Source: Harmonia axyridis
Taxonomy: Eukaryota > Arthropoda > Insecta > Coleoptera > Coccinellidae
Reading direction: 5' to 3'
Length of the DNA: 64,000 bases
Assembly (NCBI RefSeq): GCF_914767665.1
Contig: NC_059506.1
Location: 16,717,825-16,781,824, forward strand
The notes below the pieces were generated by a model. That model saw only the letters and a list, made by a program, of their open reading frames with translations, was not told the origin of the DNA and did no database searches. Positions 38,301-48,600 of this stretch are shown in pieces; the first letter of the stretch is position 1; each line of letters starts with the position of its first letter. The translations under genes and the position numbers were made by a program.

Positions 38301-38804
38301 AGTTACTGGCTCCGTATTATACACCCAGCAGCAGCCCATCATACTCTCATCTTTGGCTTGACAAGGTAGACGAAGACTTTCAGGTAATGTATTTATATCT
38401 AGTACAGAAATCACTGCAAGATCCACTCTGTCTTTTGGATCAAAAGCTAAAGGTATGTCAACAAATCCTTTTATACTGTATCTAATATAACCATACGGAA
38501 ATTCAAACGTAGAGGGTAAACTAGGAGGTAATAAAAATGTAAAAGGATAAGTGTAAAATCCAGGATTAATAACACCATCCTCTGGTTCGAACAATTTGGT
38601 TTCCATTTGAAAGAAATAATGAGTACCAACGAATGTAGGTGCGTTTTTTCCTGAACCTCTCCACTCTGTATATTCTTTTCCGTAACATCTTATTTTTATT
38701 GCTCTTATTTGAGTACTTGAATCTACAGTGCATGTAAATCTTCCTCGTAACAGGGTACCAGGGTATAGAGGTGGTGCGTTATCCACTATCACTTTCACCT
38801 TCAT
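25994..38804 (-). CDS. Alpha-arrestin (arrestin domain-containing protein), two exons
   Basis: Exons 38804-38082 and 26329-25994 join in phase 0 (CAG|GTGAGA donor, TATTTCAG acceptor) to give 352 residues. Residues 1-160 form the arrestin N domain (VDNAPPLYPGTLLRGRFTC; PYGYIRYSIKGFVDIP). Residues ~170-310 form the C domain (RVFVIGETIRINMEINN; then LQIPHDLAVPNMVECQLIES in exon 2). The tail is Ser/Tyr/Pro-rich and ends PSAPPAYNE, with a PPxY at 347-350. Known: ARRDC proteins bind membrane cargo and recruit Nedd4-family E3 ligases through PPxY motifs to direct ubiquitination and endocytosis. Here one PPxY is seen, where vertebrate ARRDC2-4 carry two. The ~11.8 kb intron is packed with transposons. 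Start chosen at the only ATG before the N-domain strand. Confidence 0.9.
26330..27160 (-). other. Arrestin intron, no element recognised
   Basis: AT-rich sequence next to exon 2. No ORF or repeat structure is supported. Confidence 0.5.
27540..28125 (+). mobile_element. I-like LINE fragment with RNase H start
   Basis: Reads the post-RT region (KICKKLDCTQYQALRVMIGY; VILSECGELPLEKRRF) and then, from about 28030, HKIFTDICIKIENSTHSVGI, like the first strand of a LINE RNase H domain. It stops where the next LINE begins. A matching C-terminal CCHC-like piece appears at 31880-32000, so the later LINE may have inserted into this one. Confidence 0.6.
28126..31780 (+). mobile_element. CR1-like LINE, decayed, with a MITE inside
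   Basis: ORF1 starts at 28131 with a PHD-like cysteine cluster (YTCCKTKQSSTIICVNCCAA). ORF2 shows endonuclease (FINIRSLQNKLEEFELFIEN, CEHWLHRG, CIYRSPSGD) with its second half deleted near 29500. It then shows reverse transcriptase (FFELGDFPEKLKQSKVIPVF, SQFGFRKK, APQGSIIGPLLFIL, ILYADDTTIY). A long C-terminal frame (31038-31733) follows with FLGLHLDTKLSLKHHI and FRMQKRAIRAIT. Multiple stops and deletions make it inactive. A TA-flanked MITE interrupts it at 30311-30746. Confidence 0.85.
30311..30746. mobile_element. 436-bp MITE with TA duplication
   Basis: Termini CAGTCGCCGCCAAATA and TATTTGGCGGCGACTG are perfect inverted repeats of 16 bp, extending imperfectly to about 24 bp. TA flanks both ends (30309-30310, 30747-30748). 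The host LINE reads KLEL before and YDIRGKSF after, so the insertion is clean. TA target suggests Tc1/mariner-type mobilisation. Confidence 0.85.
31840..32090 (+). mobile_element. LINE 3' fragment (CCHC-like terminus)
   Basis: CTNCNCGERGSLSHILLDCK at about 31880-31935 matches the zinc-binding C-terminus common in I/R1-group LINE ORF2. It is followed by an ATAAA-containing tail and a T-rich run at about 32080. Confidence 0.5.
32100..33058. other. Arrestin intron, unassigned
   Basis: Contains homopolymer runs (32286-32295) and short ORFs without recognisable domains. No element was delimited. Confidence 0.4.
33059..33367 (+). repeat. Left LTR
   Basis: 309 bp, TGTAACG...CGTAACA. It contains TATATAACC at about 33159 and several AATAAA-like signals near 33296-33318. 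Differences from the right LTR, including small insertions in the other copy, show the insertion is old. Confidence 0.8.
33564..33779 (+). pseudogene. Coiled-coil leader, possibly gag-derived
   Basis: From ATG at 33564 a frame with an early stop (33591) reads FEQLKENIMEMKDNIKFLQN and onward as a heptad-like charged helix, then meets TAA at 33780. The spectrin-like frame continues directly in the same register. The position just after the PBS is where gag would start; the gag origin is inferred from place and composition only. Confidence 0.45.
33789..35600 (+). pseudogene. Captured spectrin-repeat cDNA, broken
   Basis: One long spectrin-type coding tract without introns. Repeat signatures include LQKFLKNVCSVDIWLNQKLQ, HSTFEAEVMDSDGRVQSVIN, HYAEDEMVIRLEEIKEDWKR, FDVWLGEVEIQVSNDFGNDL, EEIxVQMLQ-type linkers, and QAFEGELKVVKDKVDLIEQE. 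About four to five repeats are visible in native order. In-frame stops at 34323 and 34814 and frameshifts near 34570, 34900 and 35200 break it. Known: spectrin repeats are ~106-residue three-helix bundles of membrane-skeleton proteins, and the style here (KHxxFExEL, EHI.KRED.AEAY) fits beta or beta-heavy spectrin. Absence of introns implies an RNA intermediate. The donor gene is not in this window. Confidence 0.8.
35600..36973. mobile_element. Foldback-like element inside the LTR element
   Basis: The left arm (35600-36240) and right arm (36241-36973) are reverse complements along nearly their whole length. They start ACCGGCGTGGACTTGG and end CCAAGTTCACGCCGGT. The inner part of each arm is made of ~144-bp tandem units (around 35881, 36024, 36169, mirrored on the right). 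Flanking 9-mers AGGAGGCAT (35591-35599) and AGGAGGCGT (36974-36982) fit the 9-bp duplication known for Foldback transposons. No ORF. Confidence 0.85.
36980..37195 (+). pseudogene. Spectrin fragment fused to a CCCH zinc finger
   Basis: After the Foldback element the frame reads NWLIMREDALKNEKLG and FEERIKVQEKT, the continuation of the interrupted spectrin repeat. It then runs without a break into CYFCEQGNCRNGESCRFRH, spacing C-x7-C-x5-C-x3-H, a canonical CCCH finger. It ends RRGQ-stop, overlapping the polypurine tract and first base of the LTR. Whether the finger belongs to the element or to a second captured gene is unknown. Confidence 0.6.
37193..37492 (+). repeat. Right LTR
   Basis: About 300 bp, aligned to the left LTR over its full length. 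It has a local duplication (GCCGTAAGCGG) and a changed terminus (TGTAATA instead of CGTAACA), so the exact end is uncertain by a few bases. Confidence 0.8.
37667..37734. repeat. Long AT-rich hairpin
   Basis: CTTGACTATACGTTTATCAA pairs with the downstream TTGTGAAACGTATAGGCAAG around an AATAAAAATATATTTATT centre. A stem of about 30 bp with few mismatches lies in the arrestin intron between the LTR element and exon 1. Confidence 0.7.
38082..38804 (-). CDS. Alpha-arrestin exon 1
   Basis: 241 codons from ATG at 38804 to the donor at 38081. It covers the whole N domain and the first half of the C domain, ending ITGVGAHGQQ. No frameshift. A 30-bp perfect palindrome lies 105 bp upstream. Confidence 0.9.
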
Positions 38805-38908
38805 AATACTTCGATTGAGAGTTAAATTTTCTTTTCAACTTAAACGTCGTCTATTGATTTTCCTCGTTTACGCCCTAAATAGGTTAATTATCCCATGACC
38901 CCATAGAC

Positions 38909-38938
38909 CATAGACCTAATATTAATATTAGGTCTATG
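38909..38938. promoter_or_regulatory. 30-bp perfect palindrome upstream of the arrestin gene
   Basis: CATAGACCTAATATT followed by its exact reverse complement, 105 bp before the arrestin start codon. A related hairpin with the same CATAGACCTAATAT arm sits 80 bp before the OXLD1 start. It may be a promoter element or a tiny MITE. Confidence 0.4.
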
Positions 38939-39107
38939 CAATAGACCCATAGAAAACCGACCAATTGGGTATGGTCTATGAATTATCCTCATAACTAGTT
39001 ATTTGAAACGCTTAGTATTCTCTATAAAAATAAATTTATTTCTTATTGAGACGCCTCCAATTTTCATTTGTATTGTCCTGAATACAAAACTTATTTGTGT
39101 TCAATAG

Positions 39108-40679
39108 GCATCTGAAAATAAGAATGCAGCGCCAAGGTGGGCAAACGTAGAACTATAAATATTGACATTGTCCGAATTGATCATTCCGCGTTACCCTTCA
39201 ATTATTCATCCCAAAAAAGTATTACAAATGCTAATGTATTGAATATTTTTAGGAATACTACAGAAAGACACATGTCCATTTTTCAATTATTCATTAAGAG
39301 ATAACTCAATTTACATAAGATGTTTCTGAAAATAAATTTATATAACTATGCTACTTAAAACTAATCATATTGAAACCTATTTATCCAATTATGGACTAAT
39401 GAAATTTCAATTGAATAAATTTATAAAATGTTTTAGCGAGTCTTTCTCGAGCCAAGTTTTAAGTGCGCCCTCTCCCGGGGGTATTGTGTTTCGTCGCGAG
39501 ATCGCTGGTGAACTCTTCAGTTAGGCTATCCAGCGATCTCTGCCTAAGACACATCTTCCTACACTATAGGGTGAGAAGTGAATCGGTTGTTTCGCGTCGA
39601 CCCCTTTAAATACGCCGAGGCCGATGTTGTGTGGCGCATTACAACCATGGCGCCATCTTTGAGCAAACCGAGTCACTACAATGTGATAAAGAAGTATCAT
39701 CAGTATGCCCTGAAAAAAATATATATTGAATTTCATAGTACATGTCCAAATATTTCTAAGGAATTCACATATTAGGTAAAGGTACCTAAGTTTTGAAGAC
39801 TTCAAAATAAAAAATTCAGTATGATTTTTTGATTGTCTATTATAAATAATTTTTTGAAAAATCAATTCATGAACATTTGCTGCATACTAATTAGGAAATG
39901 CTGTATTTCATTATTTTTAAATAATCTAATTCCTTAGAAATCTATGTTCTGCAAATATTGAATTGGTTATAGCACAAGCAATTGTAAATATATCCTTAAC
40001 TTTCTTCACAAGAGACCACTGCAATTTACATCCTAAAATTTCGAATATCTTAATACGCTGATTGACTCTTTCAATATGTACTCGAGCAGCTGCTATTTTA
40101 GCACTTAACAATGCTTCCTCGGTACTCAACTGTTTTTTTTTTTTTTAAGGGTGACCTGATCAACTCTATTTTAAACTGATGACAGATATTACTATTAAAA
40201 AGCCTTTGTCAACCATAATAGCATCCTGTGAACTTCCTAACTTCAAAATCAGGTCACATTTGTTGAAAAATAGTTTTATCAAATGCTCTTCCGCCATATG
40301 GTTTACTAATAAAAGTAATTAAACCTCCAGGGGAAACAGCCATCATAAATTTATTTGTGTTATTCGATTTATACTGAGAGTAAGATCTAATTCTGCAGCA
40401 AAGACATCTTGGTTTCTTAAAAAAAAATTCCTTGCAATTTAGGATAATTCTAATATTTTGAAAACATTTTGGCATGTTTTTCTGTATTTCAGGAAAATCT
40501 GGAAATGTTATAACATAACTTAGAACTCTACTTAAAATGGATAGTATTTCATAAATGTATCTTCATCACAATTTTTGTGAAATGCCAAAAAATAAATAAT
40601 TTCACATATGTAAGATCACATTTCAATTTGGTTAGTACTAAAACAATACGCTGATTATTGATGGATGTGATCTTTGATC
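39108..40679 (-). pseudogene. ISL2EU/Harbinger-type transposase remnant, copy 1 (DDE part)
   Basis: On the minus strand, 40475-40254 reads SNNTNKFMMAVSPGGLITFI and SKPYGGRAFDKTIFQQ; 40129-39926 reads STEEALLSAKIAAARVHIER and VNQRIKIFEIL. These are the DDE_Tnp_4 blocks of IS5/Harbinger-like transposases such as ISL2EU. Stops separate them. The flanking segments (39108-39280, 39685-39770, 40550-40679) recur in copy 2 at 43439-44590, so the region is duplicated. Confidence 0.75.
39437..39680. mobile_element. GC-richer insert with a hairpin in transposase copy 1
   Basis: This segment is absent from the parallel position in copy 2. It contains GAGATCGCTGG and, 21 bases on, CCAGCGATCTC (39499-39541), an 11-bp perfect stem. 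No target duplication or RNA family was recognised. Confidence 0.4.
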
Positions 40680-41325
40680 ACTAAGCACGTTCGGTTATTA
40701 CCTCGGACCGTTCGGACTTGTCGGAACCGTTCGTTTATTACATCCAGATTGAGGGGAATACACATCTGGAGCGTTCGGCAAATATATCTGAGCAATCGGA
40801 TGTCGATCTTTTTCGTCGGACGTTTTCGAGCTAGCAAAGGGATTTTATCCACAGAGTTTACCTTTGTCTATGGATTATTGGATTTTATCTGTCTTTGATG
40901 TTTGTTTATTTATAAAAATTAACATTTCGTCGTAGTTTGTATTGAAAAATTTCAATACCTAACTTGTTATAATTCTATAATTGGATTTTAAATAAAATTA
41001 TGGTTATGGAATGCAGATAACAAATGAATAGGCAGTGTGTATATTTTTGGAATGAGATATCTGGTGGTGACTTTGGACAATATCATTAGTAAGACTTTGG
41101 GGACAGATAATTTTTTCGTGTTATTGTATAAAGCGTTGTGCATGTTCAGTTTATTCAGAAGAGCGATGGACATTCAAGCTAGGGATATGAAGAAAAAGGC
41201 CAAGCTTTTAAAAAAGCTGACTATGTTTACAATATATGAAGTGGACTGGTTTCATTACTTCTAAATAAATGAGACAGACTTCAGTGAATTTTCCACCTTA
41301 TTATATCGAAATTATGTAATGGATG

Positions 41326-41935
41326 AAGCAGAAGAAATTAACTCGTTCAAGGGTATCGACTGGGACATCAGTGTCCCAGAAGTATTTATAAATGTCCTGT
41401 TCAGCAATAAATATACCCAGCATGGAATCAATTGGGAATATAAAGCCAGATCAGTGTATTCAAGGTACTATATCTATATTTGTGTCAGCTAATAGTTTAT
41501 TATCATACGAAAGTTTCAGAGAAAAAATACCATATTCAGGAAAAGGACTTGAAGTTTGTCAGTTGGACCCGAGGCTTGTTGCTTTTCTGAATGGTGTTAT
41601 TTTCAAGAATGGGGAGTCAGTGAAATTATTGGAAATCAAATGTCTATTCATTGGTAAGTTTCTAGTAAGTTAAAGAGATTATTTTTATAATTGTTTATAA
41701 TTTCAGGTCGAATTATTTCTGCTGAAAATACTGAGCACCATTGCCAATATTTGAGAAGAGGAAAAGCCAGCTAATTTGAAAGAATAAATAAACATTATGC
41801 TAGAGTCTGATTAAGTATGGCAATTATGAATTTGAAAAATTGCGACTCTATAGTGTTCTCATCTGGTGATAAGATATCCAAAACTGATAGTGAGCCATTT
41901 GATGAAGAATTCACAAAAAAATAATTCTTAAAACT
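41326..41935 (+). pseudogene. YqaJ-like nuclease (ISL2EU second ORF type), broken
   Basis: In pieces: YTQHGINWEYKARSVYSRY at about 41410-41470, then after a frameshift LDPRLVAFLNGVIFKNGESV and KLLEIKCLFIGK, matching the YqaJ core (...PDG....LEIKCPF). After a GTAAGT..CAG intron-like gap it reads MNLKNCDSIVFSSGDKISKT and PFDEEFTKK, the usual C-terminal strand. Known: ISL2EU transposons carry a transposase and a YqaJ nuclease ORF. The substitution SPDG to FLNG and the frameshifts suggest loss of function. Confidence 0.65.
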
Positions 41936-42765
41936 TCAAATGATTTATTTTAAAAATATGCTTTACACATTATGTAGCATGAAAGTTTAAATTTTTTAAT
42001 TAGAAAGATATTTTTCCTAGCCTTAATTATGCTGTAATAAGACCATCCAGAATAAGAAAAGTTCCGAATCATACATGTCTGAAGTTATACATGTTATAAC
42101 TTCCAGACTATTGAAAAATTTGAGTCCAGTTGTTATTAGTAAGAGAGTAAAGGATTTGCTATTGGATCATAAAATATACAGGTTGAGTGATTTATTTAGG
42201 AATCATTTTTGTAAATATTATTTGATAATTTGTAACTACAAACATATTCATGTTTTCATTACAATGACTTTCAATACTACTCATTTATAGTTTAAGATTT
42301 TTTGATTGACAAGCCATGTAAACTTTTGATGGCGTATGTTTTTATGAATTTCTTGTGTGCAAATAAATTATTATTATTATCAAATACTGCATTGATTTTA
42401 CATATCATTTATTTATCCTATGGCAGTATAAGTTATCCCATCATACATTCCCTTGGCACCATAGTCCATTAAATTACTGATGAAAATAAAAAGATATCAT
42501 CTTCCAAATCACTTGGATGAATTTGACATGAAAATTCCTGTTTTCCTTCTTAAACTTCCATTGAAACATTTTTGTCTTCATAAAACGAATGGAGATTTTA
42601 GAAGTGATTCCTCCTTGGAAATATACTTTCTACTAGATCAGACCATTTTTCTTTTTATATCTTTTAATTTTTTAAGAGGAATTAGGTATCCGTTTTTTTA
42701 TACTTCTGAAATAAGTAGAATGAAATTAGATAAACGTAACATAATTTAAACTAATAATAAAACGA

Positions 42766-42800
42766 ATTTATTCAGGAATTTGGTCCAAATTCCTGAATAA
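42766..42800. repeat. Palindrome inside the 2.7-kb element
   Basis: TTATTCAGGAATTTGG and its reverse complement meet at 42783 with a one-base centre. It may be a terminator-like fold or a recombination-prone site. Confidence 0.6.
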
Positions 42801-43438
42801 TTCATATTCATATTTTATGGAATACTTCAGGTTGCCATTTCTCTCAAAATATGATCAGCACTACAATAAGTTTTAGATGAGAGACATTTGCTATCATTTC
42901 TAAAATATTCTTATCAAACTCTTCTCACACTAATAATCCATATCACCATATCTTTCCTTCTTTTTCGAGCTACTTTTTCTTATTGTAATATGAATTGTGG
43001 CAACCAACTACATAGCAATGAATTTGTGAATTTCTTGCAGTAAATAATTGATAATATTAAAGTCCATACCTTCAGAATTTTTCCCTATTTTTCAATATTG
43101 AAAACAACATCAACTCAAAACTTCTTAGTATAGTTAAAAAAAGCATAAATTTCTAACGCCTCTTCAGCAGGCAAGACAGTAAAAGTGTATATTATGAATA
43201 TTGATTATGTTTTACTAATGATTTCATTTCATTTAGCCACGAAGGGCGCCACATGCGTATATCAAAGAACTGACATAACAGCTGAAGCTCAGGAAGCTCT
43301 GTACCGTTCGTTTATTACAGATAAATCTGTAAAATCCGACATATCTGTGGTCACGTGGATAAAATATCCGTCCGCTCTCGGATGCTATTGCCGAACGCGC
43401 TTACTGTAAACAGATTGTACTTCTTCTACTATTGTATA

Positions 43439-44980
43439 GGCATCTGAAAATAAGAATGCAGCGCCAAGGTGAGCAGACGTAGAACAATAAATGTTGACAT
43501 TGGAGTGTTTTGTTGTATTAGTTGTGTGTGTATTTGCTCCATTTAAATTTGATTTTTCAATAAATATAAAAACTTTTCAGACTTCTATAGTTAACAAGTG
43601 TATTACTGTGTGTATAATATTTTCATTTTAGGTAAAGGCGGTAGGTATCATCATTTGTTTCAGTTCAGTCTATTGATATTGAAAGTTATGCAAGGATGGA
43701 AGACTTCGAAAAATGACGAATAACAACCGTGTGCATATAATATGTGAACGGTTCAATCAACATTATTATACTACAGGATTCTAATAGTACCTTTTTTAGG
43801 TCCAAACGGCAAGACTGAGTTTAGTAGAATACTTGGGGTATCTTAAAGGTACAAACACTTCAAGAAATGTTTATGAAGGTGAAGAAGTTTTAAATGCTGG
43901 TCACATAATAAAAATGTTACATGTTATTTGCATGAGTAATAAACTTTAGTTGAAAGGTTTTTTAACTTATCCGAATTGATCATTTCACATTACCCTTCAA
44001 TTATACAGTCCCAACAAAATATTACAAATGCTAATGTATTGAATATTTTTGGGAATACTACAGAAAGTCTCATATCTATTTTTATTTATTTATTAAGAGA
44101 TAACTCAATTTACATAATATGTTTCTAAAAATAAATTTATATAACTAGGTTACTTAAAACAACTCATATCGATACCTATTTATCGAATTAAATTATTGCT
44201 TGACTAATGAATCATCAAAAATAATGAGAATTCAATTGAAAATATTTCACTTATGAAATGTATTTATTTCGAAAATATATTCGGCATATTATACGACTAC
44301 TTTAAAATAATTAAAATGTGATAGAGAAGTATCATCAGTGTGCCCTGAAAAAAAAATATATAGAATTTCAGAGTACATGTCCAAATATTTCTGAGGAATT
44401 TTTTCAATATTGTGTAAAGGTACCTTAGATTTGAAGACAATGTATCTTCGGCACAATTCTTGTGAAATGCCAAATAAAACAGATAATGTCACATATGAAA
44501 GATCACATTTCAATTTTGTTAAAACTAAAACAATACGCTGCTTGATTGTTAAACGATGTGATCTTTGATCACTGTAAATAGATTGTACTGCTTCTACTAT
44601 TGTACCTAATAGTTTCATATTATTGAGACCAGTAAAACTGTTTAGAGCACTATCTGTTGTTATCAGGTCACACAAAGAAGATACTTTAGGGGTATTCACT
44701 TGCACTTCGAAATCCTTGAAAGTTTTAGGCCCATTATAATCAGGCTGACCATGAAGATGCTGTAATAGACCTTGTGCAGTTTCGATTTCATCTTGGGAAG
44801 TAGATTGTAGAGCAGGTTCGAGTTCTTCACAAGAGCATTCTTCAGCAACAAGTTTTTCTTTGATGATATTTCTTTGTTTCAATCTTTCAGATCTACTACT
44901 AGAATATTCAAGTTCTTCCTTTGTGGTAGTTGATCCAACAGGAAGATTTCTGGAAGGCACAGCAGTCTTTTTCAAACATT
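43439..44980 (-). pseudogene. ISL2EU/Harbinger-type transposase remnant, copy 2 (N-terminal part)
   Basis: The minus frame 44975-44289 is open for 228 codons. After a low-complexity N-terminus come FTGLNNMKLLGTIVEAVQSI and LTIKQRIVLVLTKLKCDLSY with LSVLFGISQELCRRYI, the helix-turn-helix (HTH_Tnp_4) preceding the DDE domain. The DDE part itself is missing by an internal deletion relative to copy 1. A ~460-bp segment at 43503-43965, absent from copy 1, reads VEYLGYLKGTNTSRNVYEGE in +, perhaps another ISL2EU ORF piece. Confidence 0.7.
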
Positions 44981-45577
44981 TTTTCTGTGTAGAACTGGAA
45001 TTTGTAAACGATTATTATTATTATTGTTATTATCCCCATAAATATAATCTAAAATTTCATGTGCTGTCAGTGCTCACCTCGATAAAAATAATCATCATCG
45101 ATAAAATGCAGGGACTTCATATTTCTTGTCACTGGTTTATTGATTTTTAGTTTCAGTTGCCAAGCTTTTTGTCGATCCATCAGCACTTTACTCCCCAATT
45201 TCCCTTCCACCCAAACACGATATTTATTACCAGTTTGAGGGAAAGCATGGAACTTGATATTTGTACTTTTTTTTCCAGGAAGGACACTGAGGAACTGAAC
45301 AATAGCGATTCGAACGACTCATAACTGTTAAAATAATTTAAGAAAAATATAAATATTTGTAGAATATCACACAAAAACACAGCAGAATACAAGAACCTCA
45401 GAGGAATGAAAAGGACTGACTACCTCTCAGATAAGAACCATAGCAAACCATGTCAACATTTCTAGTTACTCTGATTGTCACCAGGTGGCGTAGCGCTTAT
45501 GTTGATTCGCCTATAGAGGCCAATAAGAACATTTTTTTTTATCTCTATGCTCTTGGAATTATTAATATTCGGTGATA

Positions 45578-45675
45578 GAAACATAACCTATTATTATTAA
45601 GAAGGGGACTTAACCACTTTACTAAACAAGTTTTTTAAATAAAAACAAAACAATATTTCACATTAAATAATCACA
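45578..45675 (+). promoter_or_regulatory. 5' flank of DIMT1
   Basis: ATAACCTATT at 45583-45592 resembles motifs upstream of the arrestin (TTAACCTATTT, minus strand) and OXLD1 (60864-60874) genes. No TATA box at canonical spacing is obvious. Confidence 0.3.
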
Positions 45676-48600
45676 ATGCCGAAGATAAAAGCTGAAAAGA
45701 AAACAAGGGTCCATGAGACTATTGCAAAACAAGGTATGTCGTTAAATTTTATATTGATCTCTTTATCATGTTCAGTGAATATGTGAAATATGAATATTCA
45801 ATTAATAAATATATTTTAGGTATACTTTTCAATAAGGATTTCGGTCAGCACATATTGAAAAATCCCATGGTTATCAAATCGATGGTGGAGAAAGCAGCAG
45901 TCAGATCAACAGATACAGTACTGGAAATAGGTCCTGGTACAGGAAATATGACGGTGGCTTTGTTGGAATCGGCAAAGAAAGTTATTGCCTGTGAAATTGA
46001 CACAAGATTAGTTGCAGAACTGCAAAAACGTGTGCAAGGTACTCCTTTGAAACCAAAACTTGAAATTTTAGTTGGAGATGTTTTGAAAGCAGATTTACCA
46101 TTTTTCAATTTGTGCGTGGCCAATATTCCCTATCAGATATCCTCACCTCTTGTTTTCAAATTATTACTGCATCGACCATTTTATCGATGTGCAATTCTTA
46201 TGTTTCAAAAAGAATTTGCACAAAGATTAGTGGCTAAAAAAAATGATAAAATGTACAGTAGGTTATCAGTGAATACACAGTTATTGGCTAGAGTGGATAT
46301 GATTTTGAATGTGAGTATATTATTGTACGCTAACAGTTTTTAGTGTTCTAATTATTTGAATGAGATTGTCTTCTTCTATCTTTCCATATTTAAAATTTGC
46401 TTTATGCTTCTACTTAATTTTCTGGTTGAAATAAGGTTGTATTCATAACCCATATAGGTGTTTCTAATTAAATGCCAATAGTTTTATGTGAATGTTCAGT
46501 ACAACAAAACAAGCGTCTTTCAGGTAATTAATCACTCAGATGCTTTTCCACTTCAAGTTGAATGCCTTTCTATTCAGTGACAAAACAGCGGTTTTTTTAA
46601 TATTCGTCATAGGTATGTGATATAATTCAGGAAAATTGAAGGAGTAGAAACACAAGAGGAATAGAATTCCTAAATATCAATAGAATCCGCTGAGATTTTA
46701 GCACATTATGCCTAAGGTTTAAGATAATTGTATGCTATGCAAACAAGAAAGCAATTATATCCATTTAAATGTTTCGGGTTAATTTAGAATCGCTTCATAT
46801 TACTTTTTGAAATATTTGAGATTAATTGATATATTTATCCTAATTAAATAATTCCTTTAGCTCGTATTGAACATTTCACCTCCCACTAATATAAAACCTG
46901 AATGTTTCTCTTTTACTTCTAAGTGCATTTACACAACATCAAATAATAAATAGCAAGTGATAAGAAGCCAAAATGTAGTCATTAAAACAAGCTAAATAAC
47001 AATAAGGCCGCTCGTCCATGGAGCACTGTTGTAATAATACTTTTGTTACTTGCCAGTTTCTTATGCGTCCTTGCGCTTTGATTCACATTGTATATCGTAC
47101 CAGTCATGGATTAGGACCGTACTTGCAAGTGATAATTCGGCAAGAGACTCGCACAGTCAGTCACGAGTGATATATTGTTTGTATATTTCACACATAAATA
47201 TGAATGAACACGAAGTTTAAACATGAAATTTGTCCAGAGAGTGGAAAAATATCCTTGTTCGTATAATAATAAATATTCGCAATACTTCAGGAAAGATATA
47301 ACAGAAGTGGCATGGAATAAAATAGGAAAACAAATGAATATGAAGGATTAATCATCCTTTCTTCAGGACTAACGCATTCTTTCATATTTGTCTTCCTTTT
47401 AACTATTCTATTCTATTCAAAAGGAGTATGTAGGTTCCTTTTATCTTTTTGTAGAACATATGAAAATTTGCATAATGTAGTTGCAATTCTGAGGCGGCTA
47501 CAAATAATCTAAATTTCGCTCTAAGTAGGGATGAACCCAGAATCGCTCACTTCTACGTCTATATCTCTGATTTAATACAAAATAGCCATCTCATGCAAAT
47601 CGTCCATAATTTATCACAACACACACTTCACCTTTAATAAACCTTTGAGTACTGATATTTTACTTATAACATTTGCGTCGCTACGTGTATGAGAAATGAG
47701 TCTCCAGCTGGTTTGTTACTATGTTATTATTTCAGTTTCATCAGAAACCAGCTACTCCATAGAAGAGCGGCCTTAGAAGTACATAATGCATGTACTCAGT
47801 AAGTTTCATATCTTTCAAATGGTACTTTATAAAGCTTTCAAGTTGAAGGTTGAACAACTTCTATTTGTTAATTGATTTGGCTGCATAAATACATTTATTG
47901 AAATATGGCCCTAAACTAGAAGTAGTTAATTGTCAAGTGACAATTGTTACATGCAAATGTGCATACATGCACATTTGCTTTCACCTGCTTATCATTTCCA
48001 GCACTAATCCCATTTGCTATAAAATTGGTAGAAAAAATTTATTAAAAGAAATAAAAATGAGCAACTTATCATTTTATTTCAGGTTGGAAAGAATAATTTT
48101 CGACCTCCTCCTAAAGTAGATTCAGCAGTGGTTCGATTGGAACCAAGAAATCCACCTCCACCTATATCATATATCGAATGGGATGGCCTGACAAGAATAG
48201 CATTCACAAGGAAGAATAAAACTTTGGGAAGTGCATTTCGACAAACATCTGTACTCACAACTCTTGAAAAGAATTATAGAACTCATTGCAGTTTACATAA
48301 TAAGGTAATTTTCGAAAAATTTCATAAAATCTTGATTAGAAAGTTGATATCAACAAGATTTGTAATAAAATCAAGGTGCAATTGTCAAAACAAAAATTCT
48401 GAAATATTAGAATACAGACCAAACCAGTTTAGTTTTTATCAAAAATCAATACTTTTTCTTTTCTATTTATATTTAATAGACTCCGTTTATTATTGATGGA
48501 GCCTCATTCATGCCTATAATGAAGCATTGAATATGTCACTTGGAATTCAATTAGTAAACAGATTAGGTGAATTATAAATGTTTCTGAACGTCTTGTTCCT

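Larger units (their letters stand above)
40683..43402. mobile_element. 2.7-kb TIR element with YqaJ-type ORF
   Basis: Termini AAGCACGTTCGG and CCGAACGCGCTT are inverted repeats (11 of 12), flanked by ACT on both sides (40680-40682, 43403-43405). Copy 2 of the host repeat shows the empty site (TTGATCACTGTAAA at about 44566). Inside, the only recognisable coding is a YqaJ-like nuclease (41326-41935, +). A perfect palindrome is centred near 42783. No transposase was found within it. Confidence 0.75.

Noticed and set aside
43185..43409. 74-codon frame at the right end of the 2.7-kb element
   Set aside because: Overlaps the terminal inverted repeat and shows no domain.
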